Made by a program: the position numbers and the translations under genes. A stretch of DNA of 33,543 nt from SIG636 sp045604285 (lineage in GTDB: Bacteria; Bacillota; Clostridia; Oscillospirales; CAG-382), in assembly GCA_045604285.1 (NCBI GenBank), contig JAZUNS010000039.1, forward strand, positions 1 through 33,543. Direction: 5' to 3'. A model generated the notes under the pieces. That model was not told the origin of the DNA. It saw only the letters and a list, made by a program, of their open reading frames with translations, and ran no database searches. Positions 7,581 through 14,834 of the stretch are shown here, piece by piece (the stretch's first letter is position 1; each line of letters starts with the position of its first letter).

Positions 7581-7609
7581 TTGACAAAAGCCTTTTTATG
7601 TGGTATTCT
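7581..7609 (+). promoter_or_regulatory. Promoter of tRNA-Lys
   Basis: TTGACA at 7581-7586, a 17-base spacer and TATTCT at 7604-7609. The tRNA begins 32 bases after the -10 element. A G-rich GGGCGGC segment follows in the start region. Confidence 0.85.
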
Positions 7610-7641
7610 TTTTGGGCGGCTTTGAGAGCCACACAAAAAAT

Positions 7642-7717
7642 GATCCATTAGCTCAGCCGGTAGAGCACATGACTTTTAATCATGGTGTCCGGAGTTCGAT
7701 TCTCCGATGGATCACCA
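7642..7717 (+). tRNA. tRNA-Lys (anticodon TTT)
   Basis: A complete cloverleaf: acceptor arms GATCCAT and ATGGATC, D-stem GCTC/GAGC, anticodon stem CATGA/TCATG with loop CTTTTAA, T-stem CGGAG/CTCCG with loop TTCGATT, and an encoded ACCA end. The anticodon is TTT, reading AAA/AAG. It is a single-gene unit with its own promoter and terminator. Confidence 0.97.
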
Positions 7718-7719
7718 CA

Positions 7720-7757
7720 AAAGCCCCCGACTTATGAGTTGGGGGCTTTGTTTTTTT
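7720..7757 (+). terminator. Intrinsic terminator of tRNA-Lys
   Basis: The arms AAAGCCCCCGACT and AGTTGGGGGCTTT pair over 13 bases with one G-T wobble around a TATG loop, followed by GTTTTTTT. It is a strong rho-independent terminator placed directly after the tRNA CCA end. Confidence 0.92.
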
Positions 7758-7781
7758 GCGTAGACGTTATGGAGGTATATT

Positions 7782-8249
7782 ATGGAAATCAGAAGGGCAG
7801 AAAACAGAGATATTGACGGAATAATGAGCTTGCTTTACCAGGTTGCCGAAATTCACCACAAGGGCAGACCGGACATATTTAAAGGTGGATGCGCAAAGTA
7901 TACAAAAGAAGAACTTTCGGGGCTTATTGCCGATGCTGCAACGCCAATACTTGTTGCCGTTGAAAACGGTAAGGTTTTAGGCCACGCCTTTTGCGTTTAC
8001 AAATATACCGGTGATAACGGCGTACTTGTTAATAACAAAAGCATGTATATCGACGATATCTGTGTTGACGAAAACAGCAGAGGAAAGCATATAGGCAGCA
8101 AGCTTTGCAAAGCAGTAACAAAGCTTGCTGAAGAAAATGGCTGCTATAACGTAACGTTAAACGTTTGGTGCCTTAACGGCTCTGCTATAGAGTTCTATAA
8201 AGCAATGGGCTTTAAAGAACAAAAAATAGTAATGGAAACCGTGCTTTAA
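7782..8249 (+). CDS. GNAT-family N-acetyltransferase
   Basis: This 155-aa cytoplasmic protein is predicted to transfer an acetyl group from acetyl-CoA to an amine. It begins MEIRRAENRDIDGI, the usual first strand-helix of GNAT domains. The acetyl-CoA pyrophosphate-binding motif is in IDDICVDENSRGKHIGSKLC (R/K-G-x-G-x-G/S form, here SRGKHIGS). The closing FYKAMGFKEQKI is the conserved final helix-strand. GGAGGT precedes the ATG at good spacing. The substrate cannot be read from sequence; relatives include protein, antibiotic and small-amine acetylases. It lies between the tRNA-Lys terminator and the NagZ-like gene. No promoter of its own was recognised, so transcription may depend on readthrough or on a weak promoter. 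Confidence 0.87.
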   Translation: MEIRRAENRDIDGIMSLLYQVAEIHHKGRPDIFKGGCAKYTKEELSGLIADAATPILVAVENGKVLGHAFCVYKYTGDNGVLVNNKSMYIDDICVDENSRGKHIGSKLCKAVTKLAEENGCYNVTLNVWCLNGSAIEFYKAMGFKEQKIVMETVL

Positions 8250-8280
8250 AGTCAATATGGGTTTATTTGCCTTGACTTTT
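8248..8280 (+). terminator. Possible terminator of the GNAT gene, overlapping the next -35 box
   Basis: AAAGTCAA (8248-8255) and TTGACTTT (8272-8279) form a perfect 8-bp stem around a 16-base loop, with a short T-run in the second arm. The first arm overlaps the GNAT stop codon, and the second arm contains the TTGACT -35 element of the next promoter. The stem is weak and AT-rich. Confidence 0.35.
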
Positions 8281-8300
8281 GGTGCTTGGCATGCTAAACT
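8272..8300 (+). promoter_or_regulatory. Promoter of the NagZ-like gene
   Basis: TTGACT at 8272-8277, a 17-base spacer and TAAACT at 8295-8300. The expected start gives a leader of roughly 40 bases, ending in GGAGGT at 8335-8340 before the GTG start at 8348. Confidence 0.75.
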
Positions 8301-8347
8301 TAGGTATAACATAGGAAAATATATGTATTTTATCGGAGGTACCGTCT

Positions 8348-10156
8348 GTGGAAAAATTACTTGCAAAACTCAGCCTTAGAGAAAAGATAGGTCAGATGCT
8401 TATGTTTGACTTCAGAAAGTGGCAAAACAGTGATGAGGATAAGCAATCCAACTATTACGTTATGTCTGATGAAGTTAAGGGCATGATCAGAAAGCACAAG
8501 CTTGGCAACGTAATACTTTTTGCCGAAAACTTTGAAAACGTTGAACAGGTTACACGCCTTAATGCGGCTTTTCAGGATTCTGTAGAAAATGATATCCCCA
8601 TGCTTATCGGTGTTGACCAAGAAGGTGGCAGAGTTGTCAGAATGAGCCACGGTTGCTCTCTTCCCGGTAATATGGCGCTTGCCGCTTCCGGCAGCGAAGA
8701 AAATGCATATACCGCAGGTCTTATAACCGGTAAAGAGCTTGCTGCGGTTGGCATTAACGTGGATTTTGCCCCCTCCGTTGATATAAATAACAACCCCAAC
8801 AATCCCGTTATTAACGTGCGTTCATATTCTTCCGACCCTCACCTTACCGCAAAATACGGTACAGCCATGGCAAAAGGCTTGCAGGCTGCAGGCGTTGCCG
8901 CAACGGCAAAGCATTTTCCCGGCCACGGTAACACAAACGTTGACTCCCATACAGGTCTTCCCGCTATATATTCCACTTATGAGGAACTTATGAATTTTGA
9001 GATAGTTCCTTTTGCCGATGCAATCAAAAACGATTGCATGATGATAATGAGCGGTCATATCCAGTTCCCCAATATCGAAAAAGCATCCGTTATATCCAAG
9101 CAGGATAAGAAGGAAATGACCCTTCCCGCAACCCTTTCCAAGGTATTCCTTACGGATATTCTTCGTACCGAGCTTGGCTTTAAGGGCGTGCTTATAACCG
9201 ACTCTATGCAGATGCAGGCTGTTTCCAGTCATATCGGATCAGAGCAGGCTAATATCCTTGCCATCAATGCCGGCGTTGATATACTTCTTATGTGTACAAG
9301 CTTGCGTTCTCTTAAGGATGATGCAAAGCTTGGCGCCCTTATAGACAATATAGTTAACGCTGTTGAAGACGGCAGAATCCCCATGACCCGTATTGACGAA
9401 TCCGTATTGCGTATTCTTAACCTTAAGAAAGCTCTTGGCCTCTTCGACGCACCTAAAACTGACGTAGAAGAGAAGGTTGCCGCCGCTCTTAAAGAGGTCG
9501 GCTGCGAGGCTAATCGTGCTGCAGAGCGCCTTCTTTGCACCGAGGGCGTTACCGTGCTTAATAACAACGGTGTGCTGCCCGTAAGCACCGAAGGTAAAAA
9601 GACTGCTGTTTTTGCCGCTTATGCAAACAAGGTTAATGCATTTAAGCTTGCTCTTAACAGACTTTACAGCGAAAACAAGCTTGCTGAGGTTGATTACAGC
9701 GCATATATTTACTCTAACAAGAAGGCTATTGACGATGAAGCCAAGGCACTTGTTGACAGTTGCGATAATATAATTATCGAGACCGAAACAGAAACCAATA
9801 TGGCACACGATAATTGGTACGTAAGCTTTCCCAGACAGCTTTGTGACTATGCAAAGTCCGTAGGCAAAAAGGTAGTTGTTGTAAGCTCCTTTATGCCTTA
9901 TGATGCCGGTATCTACAAGGATGCCGACGGTCTTGTGCTTTGCTACTGTGCAAAGCCCGTACCCGGTGCGGTTGTTGCGGATATTAACAGCACTCTCGCT
10001 TACGGCGCTAATATACCCGCCGCATTTGAGGTTGTTTTGGGGAAGGCTGCAGCAAAGGGCAGATTGACTATAGATATACCCAAGATGGATGCCAACGGCA
10101 AGTTTGATATCACGGATATCGTGTACCCCATGGGTAGCGGAATGGACTTAAATTAA
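8348..10156 (+). CDS. Glycoside hydrolase family 3, NagZ-like beta-N-acetylhexosaminidase
   Basis: The 602-aa protein has no signal peptide and is probably cytoplasmic, where NagZ-type enzymes remove N-acetylglucosamine from recycled muropeptides. The GH3 TIM barrel covers about 1-350. DQEGGRVVRM is the substrate loop. KHFPGHGNTNVDSHTGLP carries the Asp-His dyad (D199, H201) that marks the NagZ subgroup. TDSMQMQAV holds the nucleophile D285. Residues about 390-600 form a second alpha/beta domain like the GH3 C-terminal domain seen in Bacillus NagZ/YbbD, absent from the short E. coli NagZ. The start is GTG 8348, with GGAGGT 7 bases upstream and a clear promoter. NagZ-type specificity is inferred from the dyad. 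Confidence 0.9.
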   Translation: MEKLLAKLSLREKIGQMLMFDFRKWQNSDEDKQSNYYVMSDEVKGMIRKHKLGNVILFAENFENVEQVTRLNAAFQDSVENDIPMLIGVDQEGGRVVRMSHGCSLPGNMALAASGSEENAYTAGLITGKELAAVGINVDFAPSVDINNNPNNPVINVRSYSSDPHLTAKYGTAMAKGLQAAGVAATAKHFPGHGNTNVDSHTGLPAIYSTYEELMNFEIVPFADAIKNDCMMIMSGHIQFPNIEKASVISKQDKKEMTLPATLSKVFLTDILRTELGFKGVLITDSMQMQAVSSHIGSEQANILAINAGVDILLMCTSLRSLKDDAKLGALIDNIVNAVEDGRIPMTRIDESVLRILNLKKALGLFDAPKTDVEEKVAAALKEVGCEANRAAERLLCTEGVTVLNNNGVLPVSTEGKKTAVFAAYANKVNAFKLALNRLYSENKLAEVDYSAYIYSNKKAIDDEAKALVDSCDNIIIETETETNMAHDNWYVSFPRQLCDYAKSVGKKVVVVSSFMPYDAGIYKDADGLVLCYCAKPVPGAVVADINSTLAYGANIPAAFEVVLGKAAAKGRLTIDIPKMDANGKFDITDIVYPMGSGMDLN

Positions 10157-10184
10157 AAAAGTTTTAAAAAGTCAAAATTAAGTA

Positions 10185-10213
10185 TTGACAAATCCCAAAA
10201 ATGGTGATATAAT
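10185..10213 (+). promoter_or_regulatory. Consensus promoter of tRNA-Pro
   Basis: TTGACA at 10185-10190, exactly 17 bases, then TATAAT at 10208-10213. Both hexamers match the sigma-A consensus perfectly; it is the strongest-looking promoter in the window. The tRNA starts 29 bases after the -10 element. Confidence 0.93.
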
Positions 10214-10241
10214 AGCTCCCGCGGTCGGTCGACTGCGGTAT

Positions 10242-10318
10242 CTGGGTGTGGCGCAGTTTGGTAGCGCGCTACCTTGGGGTGGTAGAGGCCGTGGGTTCAA
10301 GTCCCGCCACTCAGACCA
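10242..10318 (+). tRNA. tRNA-Pro (anticodon GGG)
   Basis: Acceptor arms CTGGGTG and CACTCAG pair with one G-T wobble. The D-stem is GCGC/GCGC, and the anticodon stem is CTACC/GGTAG around loop TTGGGGT, giving anticodon GGG with G at position 37. The T-arm is GTGGG-TTCAAGT-CCCGC, and ACCA is encoded. GGG reads CCC and CCU codons, so a separate UGG isoacceptor is expected elsewhere in the genome. Confidence 0.95.
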
Positions 10319-10356
10319 AAATGGTACGCAACCTTTTAGGTATGCGTACCATTTTT
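10318..10356 (+). terminator. Intrinsic terminator of tRNA-Pro
   Basis: The 13-base arms AAAATGGTACGCA and TGCGTACCATTTT pair perfectly, and an inner ACC/GGT extends the helix with a bulged A. The second arm runs into a T-tract. The hairpin starts on the last base of the tRNA. Confidence 0.88.
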
Positions 10357-10404
10357 CTATTATTAGCTTACCTAATACCAGTAACACGATGGGGAAGGAT
10401 AACC

Positions 10405-11250
10405 GTGATAAATAATTCAATGCTTTACGGCGCCGCCATAGGCGACACTATAGGTTCTAAATACGAGTTTTGCAATATCAAAAGTAAAGACTTTCCGCTT
10501 TTTTCTGAAGGCTGCAGTTATACCGACGATACGATTATGACAATTGCCGTTGCCGACGCTTTGCTTAGCTCCAACGGTGATAAGGAGACGTTTTCTAAGG
10601 CACTGGTAGCCCAAATGCAGGCATACGGCAAAAAGTATCCGTATCCTCAGGGCGGTTACGGCGGCAAATTTGCAGGTTGGCTTTGCAGCAACGATCCAAA
10701 GCCGTACAACAGCTTTGGCAATGGCTCGGCAATGCGGGTTTCTCCCTGCGGCATATACGCCGTTACCCTTGAAGAAGCGTTAAGCCTTGCAGAAATTTCT
10801 GCATCCGTAACCCACAACCACCCTGAGGGTGTAAAGGGCGCAAAAGCCGTTGCTGCCGCTATATTTATGGCTAAAAGCGGGGCTTGTAAGGAAGAGATAA
10901 AAGAATACGTTGAAGGCAATTTTTATCCCTTGAACGAAACCATTGACGAGATACGCCTTAACTACAGATTTAATGAAACCTGCCAAGCTACGGTGCCGCA
11001 GGCGATTACGGCGTTTATAGAATCGACAAATTTTGAGGATGCCGTTCGCAACGCCGTTTCAATCGGTGGCGATACGGACACGGTGGCGGCAATAACAAGC
11101 TCTATTGCCTGGGTGTATTACTATGCAAGCGCTTCCCAAGAACTGATCGCTAAAATTAACTCTTACCTTCCCGAGGAGTTTATTAAGGTTATTCTAAGCT
11201 TTGAAGCAAGGTCGCGGGAAAGACTAAAGGAATATTTACAAAACAATTAA
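10405..11250 (+). CDS. ADP-ribosylglycohydrolase family protein (DraG-like)
   Basis: Members of this family hydrolyse ADP-ribose from arginine or related linkages on proteins, or from ADP-ribosyl metabolites. From GTG 10405 (281 aa) the metal-site motifs are clear: GAAIGDTIGSKYE at the N-terminus, YTDDT with D41-D42, and GGDTDT with D223 and D225 near the C-terminus, which together bind two Mg/Mn ions. GSAMRVSPCG and SVTHNHPEG are also typical. A longer open frame runs upstream through the tRNA-Pro gene, but that reading is not credible; GAAGGA just before GTG 10405 supports this start (ATG 10420 is possible). No ADP-ribosyltransferase partner is in the window, so the target is unknown. Confidence 0.9.
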   Translation: MINNSMLYGAAIGDTIGSKYEFCNIKSKDFPLFSEGCSYTDDTIMTIAVADALLSSNGDKETFSKALVAQMQAYGKKYPYPQGGYGGKFAGWLCSNDPKPYNSFGNGSAMRVSPCGIYAVTLEEALSLAEISASVTHNHPEGVKGAKAVAAAIFMAKSGACKEEIKEYVEGNFYPLNETIDEIRLNYRFNETCQATVPQAITAFIESTNFEDAVRNAVSIGGDTDTVAAITSSIAWVYYYASASQELIAKINSYLPEEFIKVILSFEARSRERLKEYLQNN

Positions 11251-11259
11251 TATTACTGC

Positions 11260-11303
11260 AAATGCACACCCTGCAAAGCTGTTGGCTTGTGGTGTGCATT
11301 TTT
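11260..11303 (+). terminator. Intrinsic terminator after the ADP-ribosylglycohydrolase gene
   Basis: AAATGCACACC (11260-11270) and GGTGTGCATTT (11291-11301) form a perfect 11-bp stem with a 20-base loop, followed by further T residues. It separates this gene from the next promoter. Confidence 0.82.
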
Positions 11304-11335
11304 GTTAATTTGTCCATGGCAACTAAGGCAACGTA

Positions 11336-11364
11336 TTGACAAAAACGCTCTTTTGTAGTATAGT
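11336..11364 (+). promoter_or_regulatory. Promoter of the PfkB-murI-apbE gene run
   Basis: TTGACA at 11336-11341, a 17-base spacer and TATAGT at 11359-11364. It is the only clear promoter before the ten-gene run that ends at 20727. The leader to ATG 11428 is about 57 bases. Confidence 0.88.
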
Positions 11365-11427
11365 TAATCATAAGTGCAATTATAGATATCACCGTGCTTG
11401 ATTGCCGTAAACGTGGAGGTGTTTTTT

Positions 11428-12345
11428 ATGAGGAACAGCGTTCTCACAATAGGTCCCGCAACGATGGATGTTTTGCTTAACGTCCCTTACGCACCTAACG
11501 GTGGTCGCATTGTCCACTCCAGGGACAGATATTCTTTTACCCCCGGCGGCAACGGTGCGTATACAGCTGTTGCTGTTGCACGCTCAGAGGTTGAGTCTTG
11601 CCTGCTTACCCGTGTGGGAGAGGATGAGCAAGGCGACAGACTTATCAGATATTTGAGGGATGACGGCGTCAATACAAACTACGTTGTAAAGGATCCCGTA
11701 AATCAAACGGGGCTGTCTGTTTTTTTACTTGAGGAGTACGGCTTGGGTGGCAGAGTGAATTTTAAAGGTGCTTCTCAAAAGCTTAGCTGCCCCAACGTAG
11801 AATCGGCTTTTAACTGTGACCCCGTACTTGTTACCGCAAGTCTTGAAACGGATATGGAGGTTCTTAATTATACAGCCTCTTTATGCCGTGACAGCGGAAC
11901 ACCTTTTATTTTGGATGCAAAAGGCGCTTATGAAAACGTAAGGCTGTCATCTTTGGTTGGTGATAATATAATAATAATGGGCGATAAAGAGGCAGAGGTT
12001 TTAACAGGTATAAAGCCGGATTCAACCGAGAATTATTTGCGTGTATGTATATCGCTTTTTGATAAAATGCCCCTTAGATTTGCAGTCCTTAAGCTTGGCA
12101 GAAAGGGCGCATACATATACGACGGCAAATATTGCGAGCTGTTGATGGCACCCTCCTTGCAGGCTGTTGATATAACGGCAGAGTATCAATGCTTTGTGGG
12201 TGCTTTCTGCGGTAATTTCGTTAAGGATTACGAGATAGACAAGGCGGCAAAGTACGCTTTGGCGGCTTCTGCGCTGGCGGCATCTAAAGTGGGTGGTTTT
12301 GCCTCTGTTCCCACACGTGCGGAGATAGAAAATCTCCTCAATTAA
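11428..12345 (+). CDS. PfkB/ribokinase-family protein lacking the catalytic Asp
   Basis: PfkB-family enzymes phosphorylate sugars or nucleosides with ATP. The 305-aa product starts at ATG 11428, with GGAGGT 7 bases upstream. The N-terminal substrate signature is present (TPGGNGAYTAVAVAR, G40-G43), and the fold-typical segments ILDAKGAYENV and LKLGRKGAYIYDG follow. The C-terminal signature, normally DTTGAGDxFxGAF, reads D248-I-T-A-E-Y-Q254-C-F-V-G-A-F. The GAGD anion hole and its catalytic base Asp are replaced by A-E-Y-Q, while the flanking residues are kept. This predicts loss or strong change of kinase activity; a sugar-binding or regulatory role is possible. Substrate unknown. It is the first gene of the run and sits 17 bases before murI. 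Confidence 0.85.
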   Translation: MRNSVLTIGPATMDVLLNVPYAPNGGRIVHSRDRYSFTPGGNGAYTAVAVARSEVESCLLTRVGEDEQGDRLIRYLRDDGVNTNYVVKDPVNQTGLSVFLLEEYGLGGRVNFKGASQKLSCPNVESAFNCDPVLVTASLETDMEVLNYTASLCRDSGTPFILDAKGAYENVRLSSLVGDNIIIMGDKEAEVLTGIKPDSTENYLRVCISLFDKMPLRFAVLKLGRKGAYIYDGKYCELLMAPSLQAVDITAEYQCFVGAFCGNFVKDYEIDKAAKYALAASALAASKVGGFASVPTRAEIENLLN

Positions 12346-12362
12346 CCTTTGGAGTGTTCAGC

Positions 12363-13157
12363 ATGGGTACAACTGTTGGCATTTTTGATTCAGGCCTTGG
12401 CGGGCTTACCGCCGCTGCCGAGTTTGAAAAGCTGTTTAAAAATAAGAAATACATATATTTCGGCGATACGGCAAGGGTTCCCTACGGTACAAAATCGGCA
12501 GATACCATTTGCCGTTACGCATATCAGGACACGGGCTTTTTGATAGATAAAGGCGCCTCGCTTATAATCGTTGCCTGCGGTACGGTAAGCGCCAACGCCA
12601 TAGATTCTTTAAAAAGCCGTTTTCAAGTGCCCATAGTGGGCGTGGTTGAGCCTGCCGCACAAAAAGCGGCTGAGGTTGCCATGGCGGGCAACGGAAGGGT
12701 AATTGTGCTTGGTACCTCTGCCACTGTAAAAAGCGGTGCCTACGAGAGCGCCATACATAGAATCGACCCCTCTGTAAAGGTACTTTCCGTGCCTTGCCCC
12801 ATGTTTGTTCCGTTGGTTGAAAACGGATATACGGGTGGCGAAGCGGCGCTTTTGTTCGCAAAGGAGTATCTTGACCCCGCAGTTTCTTTCGGGGCAGATT
12901 CTGTTATCTTGGGCTGTACCCATTACCCTCATTTAAGCGGAGTTATAGGAAGTGTGCTTTCAAACAGCGTGCTGATAAACTCCGGCAGAGAAGCGGTAGT
13001 TGCCGCCTCTAAGCTGTTGGAGGATGATGCAGTTGCAGAGGGTGCGCCCGAGTTTTTCGTAAGCGATGCGCCGGAAAGCTTTGCGCATCTGGCAGGTGTG
13101 TTTATGGGTCGCAGCTTTAACGGCGACGTAAATTGTGTAGATATAGAGAGTTATTGA
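12363..13157 (+). CDS. murI: Glutamate racemase
   Basis: MurI converts L-glutamate to the D-glutamate needed in peptidoglycan stem peptides. From ATG 12363 (264 aa) the hallmark motifs are GIFDSGLGGL (D9), GDTARVPYGTKS, and two catalytic cysteines: C72 in VACGTVSANA and C185 in LGCTHYPHL. The usual VACNT motif reads VACGT here, with the substrate-contact Asn replaced by Gly. The catalytic Cys pair is intact, so activity is expected. TTGGAG is correctly spaced for ATG 12363; an in-frame GTG at 12354 overlaps that ribosome site and is less likely. The gene lies just upstream of a DUF1934 gene. Confidence 0.94.
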   Translation: MGTTVGIFDSGLGGLTAAAEFEKLFKNKKYIYFGDTARVPYGTKSADTICRYAYQDTGFLIDKGASLIIVACGTVSANAIDSLKSRFQVPIVGVVEPAAQKAAEVAMAGNGRVIVLGTSATVKSGAYESAIHRIDPSVKVLSVPCPMFVPLVENGYTGGEAALLFAKEYLDPAVSFGADSVILGCTHYPHLSGVIGSVLSNSVLINSGREAVVAASKLLEDDAVAEGAPEFFVSDAPESFAHLAGVFMGRSFNGDVNCVDIESY

Positions 13158-13161
13158 GTAT

Positions 13162-13617
13162 ATGAGATTACCGGTTGAAATAACGGTTACAAATAAAAAA
13201 CTTAATTACCACGATATGCGGGTGGTTGGCGATATTCCCGAGCCGAGGGAAACCAGCGCCAACTATTACGGATACATGGAAATTGACGATAAGGGCGTAA
13301 CCGTAGACTATGACGAGGTCTTTGATGACGGCGAGGTTGAAAGCACCTCTGTAATATTGCAGGACGGCGTTGCGCTTATAAGTAAGCAGGGAGAATACCG
13401 TACAAATCTTATTTTTCGCCCCGGTAACAGCTGTGATTGCTTTTGGCACAACGGCTATCGCCATATGAATCTTAGGGTAAATACCCAAAGCTTAAACAGT
13501 AATTTGTGTTCCTTGGGCGGTAAGCTTGAGATCGATTACACTATAGAGATAATGGGCGATTTGGCAGAAAAAAACAGTATGTGTGTTTCTGTTTGCCCTG
13601 CCGACAGTGCAAGTTAA
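13162..13617 (+). CDS. DUF1934 family protein (YwiB-like, calycin-like barrel)
   Basis: The 151-aa protein is mostly beta-strand and cytoplasmic, with no signal peptide. The pattern fits DUF1934: an N-terminal strand PVEITVTNKK, the GYMEIDDKGVTVDYDE sheet, a middle ISKQGEYRTNLIFRPG hairpin, and the closing GGKLEIDYTIEIMGD strands. Biochemical function of the family is not established. Genes of this family commonly lie near cell-wall or aminoacyl-tRNA synthetase genes in Bacillota; here it follows murI by four bases and precedes the homocysteine methyltransferase gene by 12. Its start ATG 13162 has only a weak AGAGAG ribosome site, suggesting coupling to murI. The family assignment is by pattern, not by search. 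Confidence 0.7.
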   Translation: MRLPVEITVTNKKLNYHDMRVVGDIPEPRETSANYYGYMEIDDKGVTVDYDEVFDDGEVESTSVILQDGVALISKQGEYRTNLIFRPGNSCDCFWHNGYRHMNLRVNTQSLNSNLCSLGGKLEIDYTIEIMGDLAEKNSMCVSVCPADSAS

Positions 13618-13629
13618 GGCGGAAGAATT

Positions 13630-14823
13630 ATGAAAATTAAATTGTTGGATGGCGCTATGGGTACCAACCTTATCGCCGCAGGTATGCCTAAGGGCGTGTC
13701 AACAGAAAAATGGATACTTGAAAACCCCGATATCGTAAAGGCTTTGCAAAGCAAATATGTTGAAGCGGGGTCAGATATTTTGTATGCTCCTACCTTTGGC
13801 GGTAATTCTGCCGCATTGGGCAGACACGGAGATTTTGGTGTTGAAATAAACGCATCGCTTTATGATATAACAAAAAGTGTGTGTGAAGGCAAAAACGTCC
13901 TTGTATGCGGCGATATGTCACCAACGGGACTTATGCTTAAACCCTACGGAAATTGCGGCTTTGACAGTGTTACCGCTGTATATGAAGAGCAGGCACGTAT
14001 CCTTGCGGAAAGCGGTGCCGAGGCGTTTGTTATAGAAACCTCAATCTCGCTAAAAGAGGTAACTGCTGCGTATTACGGTGTGCGTCGTGTGTCGTACAAG
14101 CCCGTATTTGTTACTTTTACCGTTGAAAGCTCTTGCCGTACTCTTTCCGGCGAGAGTATAGAGGCTTGCCTCGTTGCTTTGCAATCTAAAGGTGTTGCGG
14201 CTGTGGGCATAAATTGCTCTGACGGCGGCGTTGCTGTGTTGGAATCTGTAAAGAGAATGGCAAAGTACGCCAAGGTGCCTATAATTGCTAAGCCAAATGC
14301 CGGGCTTCCTACTGTAGAAGGCGGCAGAGTGACCTACACGCAGACCCCGGAAGCGTTTGCCGAATTTTGCAGTGAACTTGCAGAGGCAGGTGCTTCATAT
14401 ATAGGCGGTTGCTGTGGTACAACACCCGCCCACATAGCTGCGCTCGGCAAAAACAGACCTTCTGTTTCTTTGCCCGTTCCCGTTGACGGTGAATTTGCCA
14501 CCGACGGCAGAGAGCTGTTTGACGTATCAGCTCTTGTATTGCCCGAAAAGGTAGAATGTGACGATTGCTTGCTTTTCAATTTACCTGAGCCGGACGAAGC
14601 AAGCTGCTTTAGAATATACGTGCCCGATATCAATGTGGCGGAGATAATTGACGAAACGCCGTTGTATGGCCTGCCCTTGGTTATCGACGGTGCTGACTAC
14701 GACGCCGTATCAGCCGCTTTGCGCTTATATTCCGGGCGTGCCGTTCTTGATCCGGAATCGAAGCTTACAGAAGAAGAAATAAAAAAACTAACGGAAGTTT
14801 TCGGTGTTATTACCGTAAAATAA
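13630..14823 (+). CDS. Homocysteine S-methyltransferase family protein
   Basis: The domain transfers a methyl group to a zinc-bound thiol, usually homocysteine, forming methionine. The barrel covers about 1-285 of 397 aa: LLDGAMGTNL at the N-terminus, then APTFGGNSAALG, and zinc ligands C196 (GINCSDGG) and C261-C262 (GGCCGTTPAHI), exactly the N-terminal module of cobalamin-dependent MetH. The pterin, cobalamin and reactivation domains of MetH are absent. Instead there is a 110-residue tail of no recognised domain (after LPVPVDG). The methyl donor is therefore unclear: S-methylmethionine, or a separate corrinoid protein encoded elsewhere. It lies 2 bases before the next gene's first possible ATG. 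Confidence 0.88.
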   Translation: MKIKLLDGAMGTNLIAAGMPKGVSTEKWILENPDIVKALQSKYVEAGSDILYAPTFGGNSAALGRHGDFGVEINASLYDITKSVCEGKNVLVCGDMSPTGLMLKPYGNCGFDSVTAVYEEQARILAESGAEAFVIETSISLKEVTAAYYGVRRVSYKPVFVTFTVESSCRTLSGESIEACLVALQSKGVAAVGINCSDGGVAVLESVKRMAKYAKVPIIAKPNAGLPTVEGGRVTYTQTPEAFAEFCSELAEAGASYIGGCCGTTPAHIAALGKNRPSVSLPVPVDGEFATDGRELFDVSALVLPEKVECDDCLLFNLPEPDEASCFRIYVPDINVAEIIDETPLYGLPLVIDGADYDAVSAALRLYSGRAVLDPESKLTEEEIKKLTEVFGVITVK

Positions 14824-14834
14824 GGATGAAGCTT

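Noticed and set aside
10246..10404. N-terminal extension of the ADP-ribosylglycohydrolase through tRNA-Pro
   Set aside because: The frame passes through a complete tRNA and its terminator; translation should start at GTG 10405.
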